11,705 nucleotides of DNA from Oscillospiraceae bacterium. Its GTDB lineage: Bacteria > Bacillota > Clostridia > Oscillospirales > UBA929. The notes beneath the pieces are model-generated. The model did not search any database, was not told where the DNA came from, and was given only the letters and a program-made list of their open reading frames with translations. This document shows, piece after piece, positions 1 through 7,132 of this stretch (its first letter is position 1; every line of letters starts with the position of its first letter). The stretch lies in the NCBI GenBank assembly GCA_031289065.1, contig JAITQI010000141.1, forward strand, positions 1-11,705, read 5' to 3'. Position numbers and translations under genes: made by a program.

Positions 1-2
1 GG

Positions 3-1013
3 TTTCTGGACACGGCTCTCGCCAGCCTGAAGACCGGCGGCCTTGAAACGGCCTGGTTTTCCGGCGTAGATCCCGACCCGGTGATCCAAAACGTCGAGGA
101 CGGCGTCGAGGCGGCCCGGCTCGCCCACGCGGACATGGTGATCGCCCTGGGCGGCGGGAGCGCCATCGACACGGCCAAGGCCATCAGCCTAATGGCCTCG
201 AACCCCGGTCGTCTGCCCGATTACGAGTTCGGCGGCGCGCCCGGGGCCTGTTTGCCCATCATCGCCGTGCCGACCACAGCCGGCACCGGTAGCGAGGCCA
301 CCAAGGGCGCGGTGATCACCGACGAGGAGCGCATGGTGAAAATGGGCATCAATTTCCCGCAGCTCATGCCGCGGCTGGCCCTGCTCGACCCGGCGCTCAC
401 CCTCTCGCTCCCGCCGACCGTCACCGCCGCCACCGGTTTTGACGCCCTGACCCACGCCATCGAGGCGCTACTGGTCACCATCGCGCCGCCCTTTTCCAAG
501 CCCTTCGCGCTGGAGGCCATCCGGCTGCTGTGCGACAACCTGCCCGGCGTCATGGCCGACGGCGCCGATCCGGAGGCGCGGGCCAACATGCTGCTCGGCT
601 CCTATTACGCCGGTTGCGCGATCTCCATCGCGGCCACCGGGCTGGTACACGCGATGGCGCGGCCGCTGGGGGTGTATTTCCATGTCCCGCACGGGCTGGC
701 CAACGCGATCCTGCTGACGAGAGTCATGCGGTTCAACGCGGGGGCGGGGGCCGGGCCGTTTGTCGAAATGGCCCCGCAATTCGGCGTGGACACCGCCGGG
801 CTGGCCGGGCCGCAACTCCTCGACGCGGTGACCGATAAAATCGCCGCGCTGTTCGCCCTGACCGGTCTGCCGCAAACCTTGCGCGAGGTTGGCGCGGAGG
901 CGAGCCTGCTGCCCCGTCTGGCCCACGACGCGGCGGTCAACCGCAGCAATCAAATCAATATCCGCGTTGCGCGGGAGGACGAAATTCTGGAGATGTATAC
1001 ACAACTGTATTAG
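3..1013 (+). CDS. Iron-containing alcohol dehydrogenase, 5' end cut off; probable malonic semialdehyde reductase
   Basis: This is a group III iron-dependent alcohol dehydrogenase. The reading frame is open from base 3 with no stop, so the true start lies upstream; the GTG at 81 is internal. The visible part holds the NAD(P)-binding GGGSAIDTAK motif (150-179) and the PTTAGTGSE motif. The metal-binding Asp and His are in FDALTHAIEA (D at 441-443, H at 453-455), and two more His are at 648-650 and in the VPHG motif, matching the four iron ligands of FucO-type enzymes. Where FucO has a further His (MAHPLG), this protein has Arg (MARPLG, 660-662). It is followed after 12 bases by a class III aminotransferase, in a locus with hydA and preA. 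From that context I infer reduction of malonic semialdehyde to 3-hydroxypropionate. The family call is secure; the substrate is inferred and could be another short aldehyde. Confidence 0.9.
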   Translation, partial: FLDTALASLKTGGLETAWFSGVDPDPVIQNVEDGVEAARLAHADMVIALGGGSAIDTAKAISLMASNPGRLPDYEFGGAPGACLPIIAVPTTAGTGSEATKGAVITDEERMVKMGINFPQLMPRLALLDPALTLSLPPTVTAATGFDALTHAIEALLVTIAPPFSKPFALEAIRLLCDNLPGVMADGADPEARANMLLGSYYAGCAISIAATGLVHAMARPLGVYFHVPHGLANAILLTRVMRFNAGAGAGPFVEMAPQFGVDTAGLAGPQLLDAVTDKIAALFALTGLPQTLREVGAEASLLPRLAHDAAVNRSNQINIRVAREDEILEMYTQLY

Positions 1014-1017
1014 GAGG
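1012..1017 (+). promoter_or_regulatory. Ribosome binding site AGGAGG that decides the aminotransferase start
   Basis: A perfect AGGAGG overlaps the stop codon (TAG, 1011-1013) of the alcohol dehydrogenase. It lies 8 bases before the GTG at 1026. The in-frame GTG at 1017 shares its first base with this site, so it cannot be the start. The overlap suggests translational coupling between the two genes. Confidence 0.8.
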
Positions 1018-1025
1018 TGTCAGCC

Positions 1026-2357
1026 GTGAGTCTCGATGAAAAAACCATCCAACAATACGACGTCGATTGCCTGTTGCATTCCTGGTCGGTGCAGGGCAAG
1101 ACGCCGCGCCCGGTCATTGCCCGCGCCGAGGGAATCTACCTATACGACACCGGCGGGAAGCGCTACTACGACATGTCCTCTCAGGCGATGAACGTCAACA
1201 TTGGCCACGGCAACCAAAAGGTCATTCAGGCGGTCAAGGACCAGATGGACAATTTCGCCTCCATCGGGGTCGGTTGGGCGACCTCCGTGCGCTCCGAGCT
1301 GGCCAAAAAGCTGTTGGACATTTCCTCGGACAACATGGGCAAGGTGTTTTTCACGCTGGGCGGCGCGGAGGCCAACGAAAACGCGCTCAAAATCGCACGC
1401 ATGTACACCGGCCGGGCCAAGGTATTTTCCCGCTACCGCGCCTATCACGGCGGCACGAGCGGCGCGGGGCACCTGACCGGCGAACCCCGCCGCTTCCCCA
1501 ACGAAATCGCCGGCAGCGCCGGGTTCATCAAGTTTTTCGACCCTTACGTCTACCGGGACAACCTGGGCTTCGACTCCGACGCCGAGGCCAGCGCCTACTA
1601 CCTCAAAGCCCTGCGGCAGCAAATCATCTTTGAAAACCCCGGCAATGTGGCCGCCGTCTTTGTCGAGACGGTCACCGGCTCGAACGGAATTATCATCCCC
1701 CCCGACGGGTATTTGCAGGGTCTGCGCACGTTGTGTGACGAGTTCGGCATCCTGTTGGTGTGCGACGAGGTCATGGCCGGTTTTGGGCGCACGGGGCAGT
1801 ATTTCGCCTATCAGAACTGGGGGATCAAGCCCGATCTGGTCACCTTCGCCAAGGGGGTCACCTGCGGGTATCTGCCGGTTGGCGGCGTGATCGTGGACAA
1901 AAAAATCGCCGACTATTTCGACGACCACGTTTTCTCCTGCGGGCTGACCTATACCGGCTACGCCGCCGGATGCGCCGCGGGGGTGGCCACGCTGGCGGTC
2001 TACGAGGAGGAAAACCTCATTCAGGCCGCCGTGGCGCGGGGCCGTCTGCTCGGCGAGATTTTGGAGGACCTGAAGGCCCGTCACAAAAGCGTCGGCGACG
2101 TGCGGTACATCGGCCTGTTTTCCGCCCTCGAACTGGTGCGAGACAAGCAAACCCGCGAGCCGCTCGTCCCCTATGGCAGCGACCCGGACAGGCTCATGCC
2201 CAAAATAAACGGCGCGCTGCGGGCCAAAGGGTTTTGCTGCGCGACACACAACAACAACATCATCGTCGCCCCGCCGCTCATCATCACCGAGGAAGAACTG
2301 CGGGCCGCCATGGCCATTCTCGACGAGGTGCTGTTCACGGCGGATCAGTGGGTTTGA
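1026..2357 (+). CDS. Class III PLP-dependent aminotransferase, probable beta-alanine aminotransferase (PydD-like)
   Basis: A 443-residue fold-type I, class III (omega) aminotransferase of normal length. Visible marks are the GGAEAN phosphate-binding motif (residues 112-117), the YHG motif that stacks on PLP (Y140-G142), the DEVMAGFGRTG motif with the PLP-nitrogen Asp (D247), and the Schiff-base Lys in FAKG (K276). The GTG start at 1026 was chosen because AGGAGG sits 8 bases upstream. The gene lies between an Fe-type alcohol dehydrogenase and a dihydropyrimidinase. In the extended reductive pyrimidine pathway a class III enzyme (PydD) moves the amino group of beta-alanine to 2-oxoglutarate, giving malonic semialdehyde. 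The neighbours make that the best guess here. Taurine, 4-aminobutyrate or another omega-amine cannot be excluded from sequence alone. Family certain, substrate inferred. Confidence 0.88.
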   Translation: MSLDEKTIQQYDVDCLLHSWSVQGKTPRPVIARAEGIYLYDTGGKRYYDMSSQAMNVNIGHGNQKVIQAVKDQMDNFASIGVGWATSVRSELAKKLLDISSDNMGKVFFTLGGAEANENALKIARMYTGRAKVFSRYRAYHGGTSGAGHLTGEPRRFPNEIAGSAGFIKFFDPYVYRDNLGFDSDAEASAYYLKALRQQIIFENPGNVAAVFVETVTGSNGIIIPPDGYLQGLRTLCDEFGILLVCDEVMAGFGRTGQYFAYQNWGIKPDLVTFAKGVTCGYLPVGGVIVDKKIADYFDDHVFSCGLTYTGYAAGCAAGVATLAVYEEENLIQAAVARGRLLGEILEDLKARHKSVGDVRYIGLFSALELVRDKQTREPLVPYGSDPDRLMPKINGALRAKGFCCATHNNNIIVAPPLIITEEELRAAMAILDEVLFTADQWV

Positions 2358-2395
2358 TCCGATTGGCCTGATTTCAGTAGAGGGAGACGCTGCCC

Positions 2396-3775
2396 ATGTT
2401 GGATATCCTTTTCAAGCGGGGCACTGTCGTCGCCCCGTCCGGCCGTTTCCGGGCCGACGTCGGGGTCAGGGACGGGCGGATCGCGTTGCTCGGCGAAGAT
2501 CTCGGCGCGGAAGCCGGAGAACTGGTGGACGCCGGAGGCAAGTATATCTTGCCCGGCGCCGTTGACGCCCACGTCCACCTGTCCATGATTTCCAACGGGG
2601 TGCCCACGGCCGACGACTACTTCACCGGCACCCGCGCCGCCGCCTGCGGCGGCACGACGACGGTCATCGACTACGCCGCCCAGCGCAAGGGGCAGGGCAT
2701 ACTCGAAAGCGTCGGGGCCCGCATAGACATGGCGCGTGGGCAGGCCTGCGTGGACTACGCCTTTCACTGCATCCTCACCGACCTGCACGGCGGCGCGCTG
2801 CTCGACGAATTCGGCGCGGCGGCCGCGGCGGGGATCACCAGCTTCAAATGCTTCACTGTCTATAAGCGCGAGGGCCTGATGATGGCCGACGGCGACCTGT
2901 CCCGCGTACTCGTCGCGGCGGCGCGGCACGGCATCCTGACAAACGTCCACGCCGAAAACGCCGACCTACTTTACAGCCGGGTGGCCTCCTTTCTGGCCGA
3001 CGGCAAGACCTCCGCGTGGTATCACTACCTGAGCCGACCAGAATTTGTCGAGGCCGAGGCCGACCGGCGCGTCGTCCATTGGGCCAAGGCGCTCGGCGTC
3101 CCGGTGTATCTCGTGCATCTGGCTTGCGCCGAAGGGCTGGAGGCGGTCGCCGAGGCGCGGGGGCAAGGTTTCCCGGTGTACGCCGAAACCTGCCCGCAGT
3201 ATTTGGCCTTCGACAGCGAGGTATATAAACGGCCGGACGGGGCAAATTTTGTCTGTTCCCCGCCCATCAAGGGCGCCGCAAGCCGCGAGGCGCTCTGGCG
3301 TGGTCTGCGCACCGGGAGCGTCTCCACCGTCGCCACCGACCACTGCCCCTTTACGCTGGCGCAGAAGGCCGTCGGCCACGGCAATTTTGTGGACATCCCC
3401 AACGGTTGCCCCGGCGTCGAAACCATGTACCCCTATATGCTCTCGGCCGCCCAGGCGGGGAAAATCAGCCTGGAAAAGGCCGTCGAGGTCTGCGCGGCCA
3501 ATCCGGCGCGGCTGTTCGGCCTACCCACAAAGGGGGCGGTGGCTCCGGGACTGGACGCGGATCTAGTGCTCTACGACCCGGACGCGCACGTCACCGTGAC
3601 CCAAACGCTCATGCATTCCAGCACCGACCACACCATCTGGGAGGGGCTGTCCCTGACCGGGTACCCCGAACGGGTTTACGCACGCGGGGCGCTTGTCTTC
3701 GACCGGGGCCGTTTCACCGGCCACGCGGGCCATGGCGTCTATTGCAAACGCGTACCCGGCGGGGCCCTGCGCTGA
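2396..3775 (+). CDS. hydA: Dihydropyrimidinase / D-hydantoinase
   Basis: A 459-residue binuclear zinc amidohydrolase that hydrolyses 5,6-dihydrouracil or dihydrothymine to the N-carbamoyl-beta-amino acid. All expected metal ligands can be placed: H59 and H61 in DAHVHL, the carboxylated Lys K151 in TSFKCF, H185 in NVHAEN, H241 in LVHLAC, and D315 in ATDHCPF. Substrate-binding residues of true dihydropyrimidinases are also present: Y156, S288 in CSPPIK, and N336 in IPNGCPG. This favours a catalytic enzyme over an inactive relative. The start at ATG 2396 has AGGGAG at 2381-2386, nine bases upstream. The gene follows the aminotransferase by 38 bases on the same strand, and preA lies 2 kb downstream, so a dihydropyrimidine substrate is more likely than a hydantoin. 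Hydantoinases of the same subfamily remain the alternative. Confidence 0.92.
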   Translation: MLDILFKRGTVVAPSGRFRADVGVRDGRIALLGEDLGAEAGELVDAGGKYILPGAVDAHVHLSMISNGVPTADDYFTGTRAAACGGTTTVIDYAAQRKGQGILESVGARIDMARGQACVDYAFHCILTDLHGGALLDEFGAAAAAGITSFKCFTVYKREGLMMADGDLSRVLVAAARHGILTNVHAENADLLYSRVASFLADGKTSAWYHYLSRPEFVEAEADRRVVHWAKALGVPVYLVHLACAEGLEAVAEARGQGFPVYAETCPQYLAFDSEVYKRPDGANFVCSPPIKGAASREALWRGLRTGSVSTVATDHCPFTLAQKAVGHGNFVDIPNGCPGVETMYPYMLSAAQAGKISLEKAVEVCAANPARLFGLPTKGAVAPGLDADLVLYDPDAHVTVTQTLMHSSTDHTIWEGLSLTGYPERVYARGALVFDRGRFTGHAGHGVYCKRVPGGALR

Positions 3776-3795
3776 CGGGCCGCCTTCGGACGCTC

Positions 3796-3824
3796 TTTCT
3801 TTCGCCGTGCGCCTATGCTATACT
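3796..3824 (+). promoter_or_regulatory. Putative extended -10 promoter for the pucR-type gene
   Basis: TGC-TATACT (3816-3824) is a TGn-extended -10 element with five of six consensus bases. The -35 region (TTTCTT around 3796-3801) is weak, which is usual for extended -10 promoters. It lies in the 123-bp gap between hydA and the regulator. The start would be near 3831, giving a leader of about 70 bases with two short hairpins (GACGC/GCGTC at 3842-3856 and GCGCC/GGCGC at 3869-3881). Predicted by eye only. Confidence 0.55.
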
Positions 3825-3898
3825 GATATTGTGCGGCCGCCGACGCAAACGGCGTCCGTCCAGTACAAGCGCCCTCGGCGCGTGGTGAGAGTGAAGGC

Positions 3899-5074
3899 AT
3901 GTATATTACGTTTAAGGAACTGATGGAACTCGGCGACATGCGGGCCGCCCGCGTGGCCGCCGGACAGGAGGGCTTGCACCGGGTCATCATCTGGTACTCG
4001 GTGCGGGAGTTGCCCATCCCGATTGAGGACAATCTGTCCGACAAGTTGATTTTTATCAGCGGCGTCGGCCTGAAGGAGCCGGACAGGGATCTGTTGAACA
4101 TGACGCGTTCCTTCCACGAGGGCGGGGCGGCCGGCGTGGTTTTTGAGGTGGGCGAATACATCAGGGCTCTCCCGCCCGACGTCCTCGACTACGCCAACCG
4201 GAACGCCTTCGCCGTCATCGAGCTGCCCTATAAGGTCAGCGTCGGGCAGGTGACCTACGGCTTCGCCAAGCGGGTGTTCGCCAACACAGACCGTCAGAAC
4301 GGCATCAACGAATGCGTCGAGACGCTGATGAACAACGAGGACTCCGAGGAGGCGCAGCGGCGGCTCGGCTACTATGGGTTCGACTCCTCCCACCTCTACT
4401 GCGGCGCGGTCGTCAAGCCGGACGGCGACGGGGACAAGAATGTGCTGTACAAGATTCTGTACAGCTTCGCCAGCGAATGGAACCGGCGCGGCTATGAAAA
4501 CGTCTTCGCCATCATCCGCAACGACGCGGTCGTCCTGCTGTCGCGCATCTCCCACAGCAAGGCCTTCAAGGGGGAAATCATCGACATCTTCGACGGCGTT
4601 CGCCAATCGCGGGCCTTTAGCGCGTTGGGCGTCACGGTGAATATGGGCGTCGGCGGAACCTTCTCCGCCCCGTCGGGCATCGCCAAGAGCATCGGGGAGG
4701 CCTACAAGGCGTACAACCTCATCGTCAAGTGCGGCGGGCGAAACGAGGTGCGTATCTACGAGGACATCGGCGTCTATCAGCTCTTTTACGAGTTCTGCGA
4801 CAACAAGGACTTGCGCGACGTCTATTACGACACCCTGGGCCAGCTCATCGAGCGCGACGGCGACGAGGACGCCTGCCTGCTGCAAACGCTGGAAAAATTC
4901 CTGGACTGCGGATGCAGCATCACGTTGACGGCGCAGTTTCTGAACATCCACCGCAACACGGTCAAGTACCGCGTCGCCCGAATCCGGGAGATCATGAAGC
5001 TGGATTTCACCGACGTCAACCGTTGCTTTCATATCCGCTTCGCCTATAAGATTAAAAAACACCTGCAAATTTGA
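3899..5074 (+). CDS. PucR-family transcriptional regulator
   Basis: A 391-residue cytoplasmic regulator with the standard PucR layout. Residues 1 to about 125 form the PucR N-terminal sensor domain (opening YITFKELMELGD, with the 'agqEGLHRVI' and 'IFISGVG' blocks). The middle is the CdaR/GGDEF-like region. The C-terminal helix-turn-helix (around residues 340-370) shows the typical LTAQFLNIHRNTVKYR signature of HTH_30. PucR-type proteins control purine, allantoin and pyrimidine degradation. Its position between hydA and the preT-like/preA pair makes it the likely local sensor of pyrimidines or their breakdown products. It has its own candidate promoter at 3796-3824 and may read through into the preT-like gene 50 bases downstream. 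ATG 3899 has only a weak ribosome site (GAGAG/GAAGG). Whether it activates or represses cannot be told. Confidence 0.88.
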   Translation: MYITFKELMELGDMRAARVAAGQEGLHRVIIWYSVRELPIPIEDNLSDKLIFISGVGLKEPDRDLLNMTRSFHEGGAAGVVFEVGEYIRALPPDVLDYANRNAFAVIELPYKVSVGQVTYGFAKRVFANTDRQNGINECVETLMNNEDSEEAQRRLGYYGFDSSHLYCGAVVKPDGDGDKNVLYKILYSFASEWNRRGYENVFAIIRNDAVVLLSRISHSKAFKGEIIDIFDGVRQSRAFSALGVTVNMGVGGTFSAPSGIAKSIGEAYKAYNLIVKCGGRNEVRIYEDIGVYQLFYEFCDNKDLRDVYYDTLGQLIERDGDEDACLLQTLEKFLDCGCSITLTAQFLNIHRNTVKYRVARIREIMKLDFTDVNRCFHIRFAYKIKKHLQI

Positions 5075-5076
5075 GA

Positions 5077-5108
5077 CGCCGCGCGGGAGGCCCTTCGGCC
5101 CGGCGGCG
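5077..5108 (+). other. Imperfect hairpin between the pucR-type gene and the preT-like gene
   Basis: An outer CGCCG/CGGCG pair (5077-5081 with 5104-5108) encloses an inner GGCC-CTTC-GGCC hairpin (5089-5100). It sits just after the regulator's stop and just before the G-rich ribosome site of the next gene. No T-run follows, so it is not an intrinsic terminator. It could tune coupling or mRNA processing, or be chance in GC-rich DNA. Confidence 0.35.
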
Positions 5109-5124
5109 TACGGGGGGACCGCGT

Positions 5125-5826
5125 GTGATTACGTCCGTCAACCGGCTGGTGGCCGACGAAGAGGGTCTGAAGTGCCTTCTATGCCATGAACCGCCGTGCA
5201 GCAAGGCCTGCCCGGTGGCCTCGGATCCCGGGGCGTTTTTGCGCGCCGTGCGCTTGCGCGACACCGCCGGGGCGGCCTGCCTGATGCGGGCGGACAATCC
5301 CCTCGCGGCGGTCTGCGCGGTGTTGTGTCAGCAGGAGCGCTACTGCGAACGCGCCTGTGTCCGCAACAAGCTCGGCAGCCCGGTCAACATCCGCGTGGTG
5401 CATCAGTACATCGCCGAACAGGAGACGCCGTGCGTCTACCTCGCCGCCGCCTGGCAGCCGACCGCCGCCGTCTGGGTGGACAGCCCGGAGGCGGTTGCCG
5501 TCTGCGCGTCTCTCCAGCGGGCGGGACACGCGGTGACAGCGGTGTCGGAACGACCGCTGGCGGAATGGTTCCCCGTCGAGGCGCGGGCTTACGCCGAAAA
5601 GGATGTTGCCGACCTGGCCGCACGCGGCCTCACCGTGGCCGCTCCGCAAGACTTCGACCCGTCCGGCTTCGCGCTCCGGCTTGTCCCCGCCGGTTCCGCC
5701 CCGCCGGACTGGGAGGGTGCGGCAGTCTTCGACTATGCCCGTTTTGCCGACGTGAAGCCCGTCCAGCGGCTGCGCCGACTGGCCGACGCCGTGCGCCGTC
5801 TTCTGTCGGAAGGGGGCGGCGTGTGA
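5125..5826 (+). CDS. Short PreT-like protein: intact two-cluster Fe-S domain, degenerate flavin/nucleotide domain
   Basis: A 233-residue protein related to the N-terminal part of PreT (dihydropyrimidine dehydrogenase electron-input subunit). From GTG 5125 its Cys residues are C17, C20, C25, C29, C68, C74 and C78, with Q94. The intervals (3,5,4,39,6,4,16) equal those I recall for the eight ligands of mammalian DPD (Cys79 to Gln156), so two [4Fe-4S] clusters are expected. PreT is normally about 410 residues with FAD and NAD(P) sites. Here residues 113-145 still align with the first Rossmann unit (ending RAGHAVT), but the GxGPAG turn reads VDSPEA and all glycines are lost. The NAD(P) half is absent. 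No stop or frameshift is seen, and the TGATG junction couples it to preA. GTG 5125 was chosen for the GGGGGGA at 5112-5118; the start is moderately sure. It probably acts as an Fe-S relay or scaffold for PreA. Confidence 0.8.
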   Translation: MITSVNRLVADEEGLKCLLCHEPPCSKACPVASDPGAFLRAVRLRDTAGAACLMRADNPLAAVCAVLCQQERYCERACVRNKLGSPVNIRVVHQYIAEQETPCVYLAAAWQPTAAVWVDSPEAVAVCASLQRAGHAVTAVSERPLAEWFPVEARAYAEKDVADLAARGLTVAAPQDFDPSGFALRLVPAGSAPPDWEGAAVFDYARFADVKPVQRLRRLADAVRRLLSEGGGV

Positions 5827-7025
5827 TGAAGGAACTTCTGGGCGTCAACTTTTGCGGGTTTCCCTGCGAAAACCCCTTCCTGCTGTCCTCCTCCTGCGTC
5901 AGCGCCAACTACGACATGTGCGCCCGCGCCTTTGAGATGGGCTGGGCGGGCGTGGTGTTCAAAACCATCGGGCGGTTTGAGGTGGAGGAACCCTCCCCGC
6001 GTTTCGCCATGCTCCGTAGCACACCCAACAGCCTGCTCGGCCTGAAAAACCTCGAGCAGCACTGGGAGGCGCATCCCATTGAGGAGGACTTCGAGGCCAT
6101 CGCCCGGTTGAAGCGGCGCTACCCGGAAAAGCTTGTCGTCTCGTCGATCATCGGCGTGACACCGGACGAATGGACCGACATGGCGCGCCTGTCCGAACAG
6201 GCCGGGGCCGACATGCTGGAGCTGAATTTCTCTTGCCCGCACACCTCCAATAAGGCGCAGGCCGGGGCGGCCGTCGGGGAGGATCCCGATCTGGTCAAGG
6301 CATACTGCGCCGCGGCGCGGCGTGGCACCCGTCTGCCCATGCTGGCCAAGATGACCGCCAACGCCACCCACATGGAAATCCCGGCGCTGGCCGCCCTCGA
6401 GGGCGGCGCGGACGGCATCGCGGCCATCAACACCATCAACTGTATCATCGGCGTCGATCTGGACACGCTGGTGGGCGCGCCCGACATTCAGGGCCTGTCC
6501 GCGCCGGGCGGGTATTCGGGCGTGGGTGTGCGGCCGATCGCCATGCGGTTTATTCAGGAGCTGGCGTCGCACCCCGGTCTGCGGGGCGTTCCGCTGTCGG
6601 CCACCGGCGGCGCGGAGACCTGGCGCGATTGCGCCGAATTCCTCACGATGGGCGCCGCCACCGTTCAGGTGACCACCGCCGTCATGCACTACGGTTACCG
6701 CATCATCGAGAATTTACTGTCCGGGCTTTCCTGTTATTTGGAGGAAAAAGGAACGACCGCCGAGGCGCTGATCGGCGCGGGTCTGCCCTATATGGTCGAA
6801 CCGGACGACCTGACACGCGGGGTCAACGTCTACCCCGTTTTTCGGCCCGACGTCTGCGTCGGCTGCGGGCGGTGCTACCTGTCCTGCCGGGACGGCGGCC
6901 ATCAGGCCCTCGCTTGGGACAGCCGGAAACGCTTGCCCTCCGTCATTCCCGGCAAATGCGCCGCCTGCCACCTCTGCACCGAGGTATGCCCGGTGGGGGC
7001 GATCGCCGTTTGTCAAAAACCGTGA
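5826..7025 (+). CDS. preA: PreA, catalytic subunit of dihydropyrimidine dehydrogenase with C-terminal ferredoxin domain
   Basis: A 399-residue FMN-dependent enzyme for the reversible reduction of uracil or thymine to the 5,6-dihydro form. The N-terminal dihydroorotate-dehydrogenase-like barrel opens GVNFCGFPCENPF, carries LELNFSCPH (C137), AVGEDP, LAKMT and LSATGGAETW, and continues through ATVQVTTAVMHYGYR. The C-terminal two-cluster ferredoxin domain has C344, C347, C350, C354 and C378, C381, C384, C388 in standard CxxCxxCxxxC spacing. Length is close to E. coli PreA (about 410). ATG 5826 shares its A with the TGA of the preT-like gene (TGATG), so translation is coupled. The frame stays open upstream to 5196, but that part is the shadow of the preT-like gene and is not a fusion. 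In E. coli PreA works with PreT; here its partner lacks a recognisable flavin site. Confidence 0.93.
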   Translation: MKELLGVNFCGFPCENPFLLSSSCVSANYDMCARAFEMGWAGVVFKTIGRFEVEEPSPRFAMLRSTPNSLLGLKNLEQHWEAHPIEEDFEAIARLKRRYPEKLVVSSIIGVTPDEWTDMARLSEQAGADMLELNFSCPHTSNKAQAGAAVGEDPDLVKAYCAAARRGTRLPMLAKMTANATHMEIPALAALEGGADGIAAINTINCIIGVDLDTLVGAPDIQGLSAPGGYSGVGVRPIAMRFIQELASHPGLRGVPLSATGGAETWRDCAEFLTMGAATVQVTTAVMHYGYRIIENLLSGLSCYLEEKGTTAEALIGAGLPYMVEPDDLTRGVNVYPVFRPDVCVGCGRCYLSCRDGGHQALAWDSRKRLPSVIPGKCAACHLCTEVCPVGAIAVCQKP

Positions 7026-7040
7026 TATTTTGACAGACTG

Positions 7041-7081
7041 AGAGGACAGAATCCCCGCGGGGATTCTGTCCTCTTTTGTTT
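7041..7081 (+). terminator. Intrinsic terminator after preA: perfect 34-nt palindrome plus T-rich tail
   Basis: Bases 7041-7074 are a perfect inverted repeat with 17-base arms (AGAGGACAGAATCCCCG and its complement), 15 bases after the preA stop. TTTGTTT follows at 7075-7081. The T-run exists only on the plus-strand side, so this ends the preA transcript. It faces the convergent AEC gene. Confidence 0.9.
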
Positions 7082-7132
7082 CCGTTATCTTCCGTCTCTG
7101 TCTCCCGTTTTCTGTCCTCTGTCTTCTTCCTT
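7082..7132 (+). other. Pyrimidine-rich tract between convergent genes
   Basis: About 50 bases of almost pure C/T with scattered G run from the terminator to the AEC stop codon. TTCTGTCCTCT at 7110-7120 repeats the right arm of the terminator (7064-7074). As plus-strand RNA it would be C/U-rich and unstructured. As minus-strand RNA it is the purine-rich 3' trailer of the AEC gene. No coding potential was recognised. Confidence 0.5.

Noticed and set aside
1017..1019. GTG 1017 as start of the aminotransferase
   Set aside because: The AGGAGG ribosome site ends on the first base of this codon, so the functional start must be the next in-frame GTG at 1026.
1140..2249. 369-codon antisense frame over the aminotransferase
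   Set aside because: Shadow of the class III aminotransferase, with no ribosome site or motif.
3818..5068. 416-codon open frame antisense to the pucR-type gene
   Set aside because: It is the mirror of a well-supported gene in GC-rich DNA, has no recognisable domain, and its translation is low-complexity and rich in D/V/H/A/L.
5071..5124. TTG 5071 as start of the preT-like gene
   Set aside because: No ribosome site precedes it and the added residues are an Arg/Gly-rich string. GTG 5125 has a G-rich site and puts the Fe-S motif at the normal distance from the N-terminus.
5196..5825. Upstream extension of the preA frame that would give a 609-residue fusion
   Set aside because: This part overlaps the preT-like gene in another frame and is Arg/Gly-rich nonsense. 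ATG 5826 starts at the expected N-terminus of PreA.
6273..6275. Val150 of PreA at the position of the mammalian DPD catalytic Cys (Cys before GQDP)
   Set aside because: As I recall, E. coli PreA also has Val here, so this probably is the bacterial norm and not a defect. An alignment would settle it.
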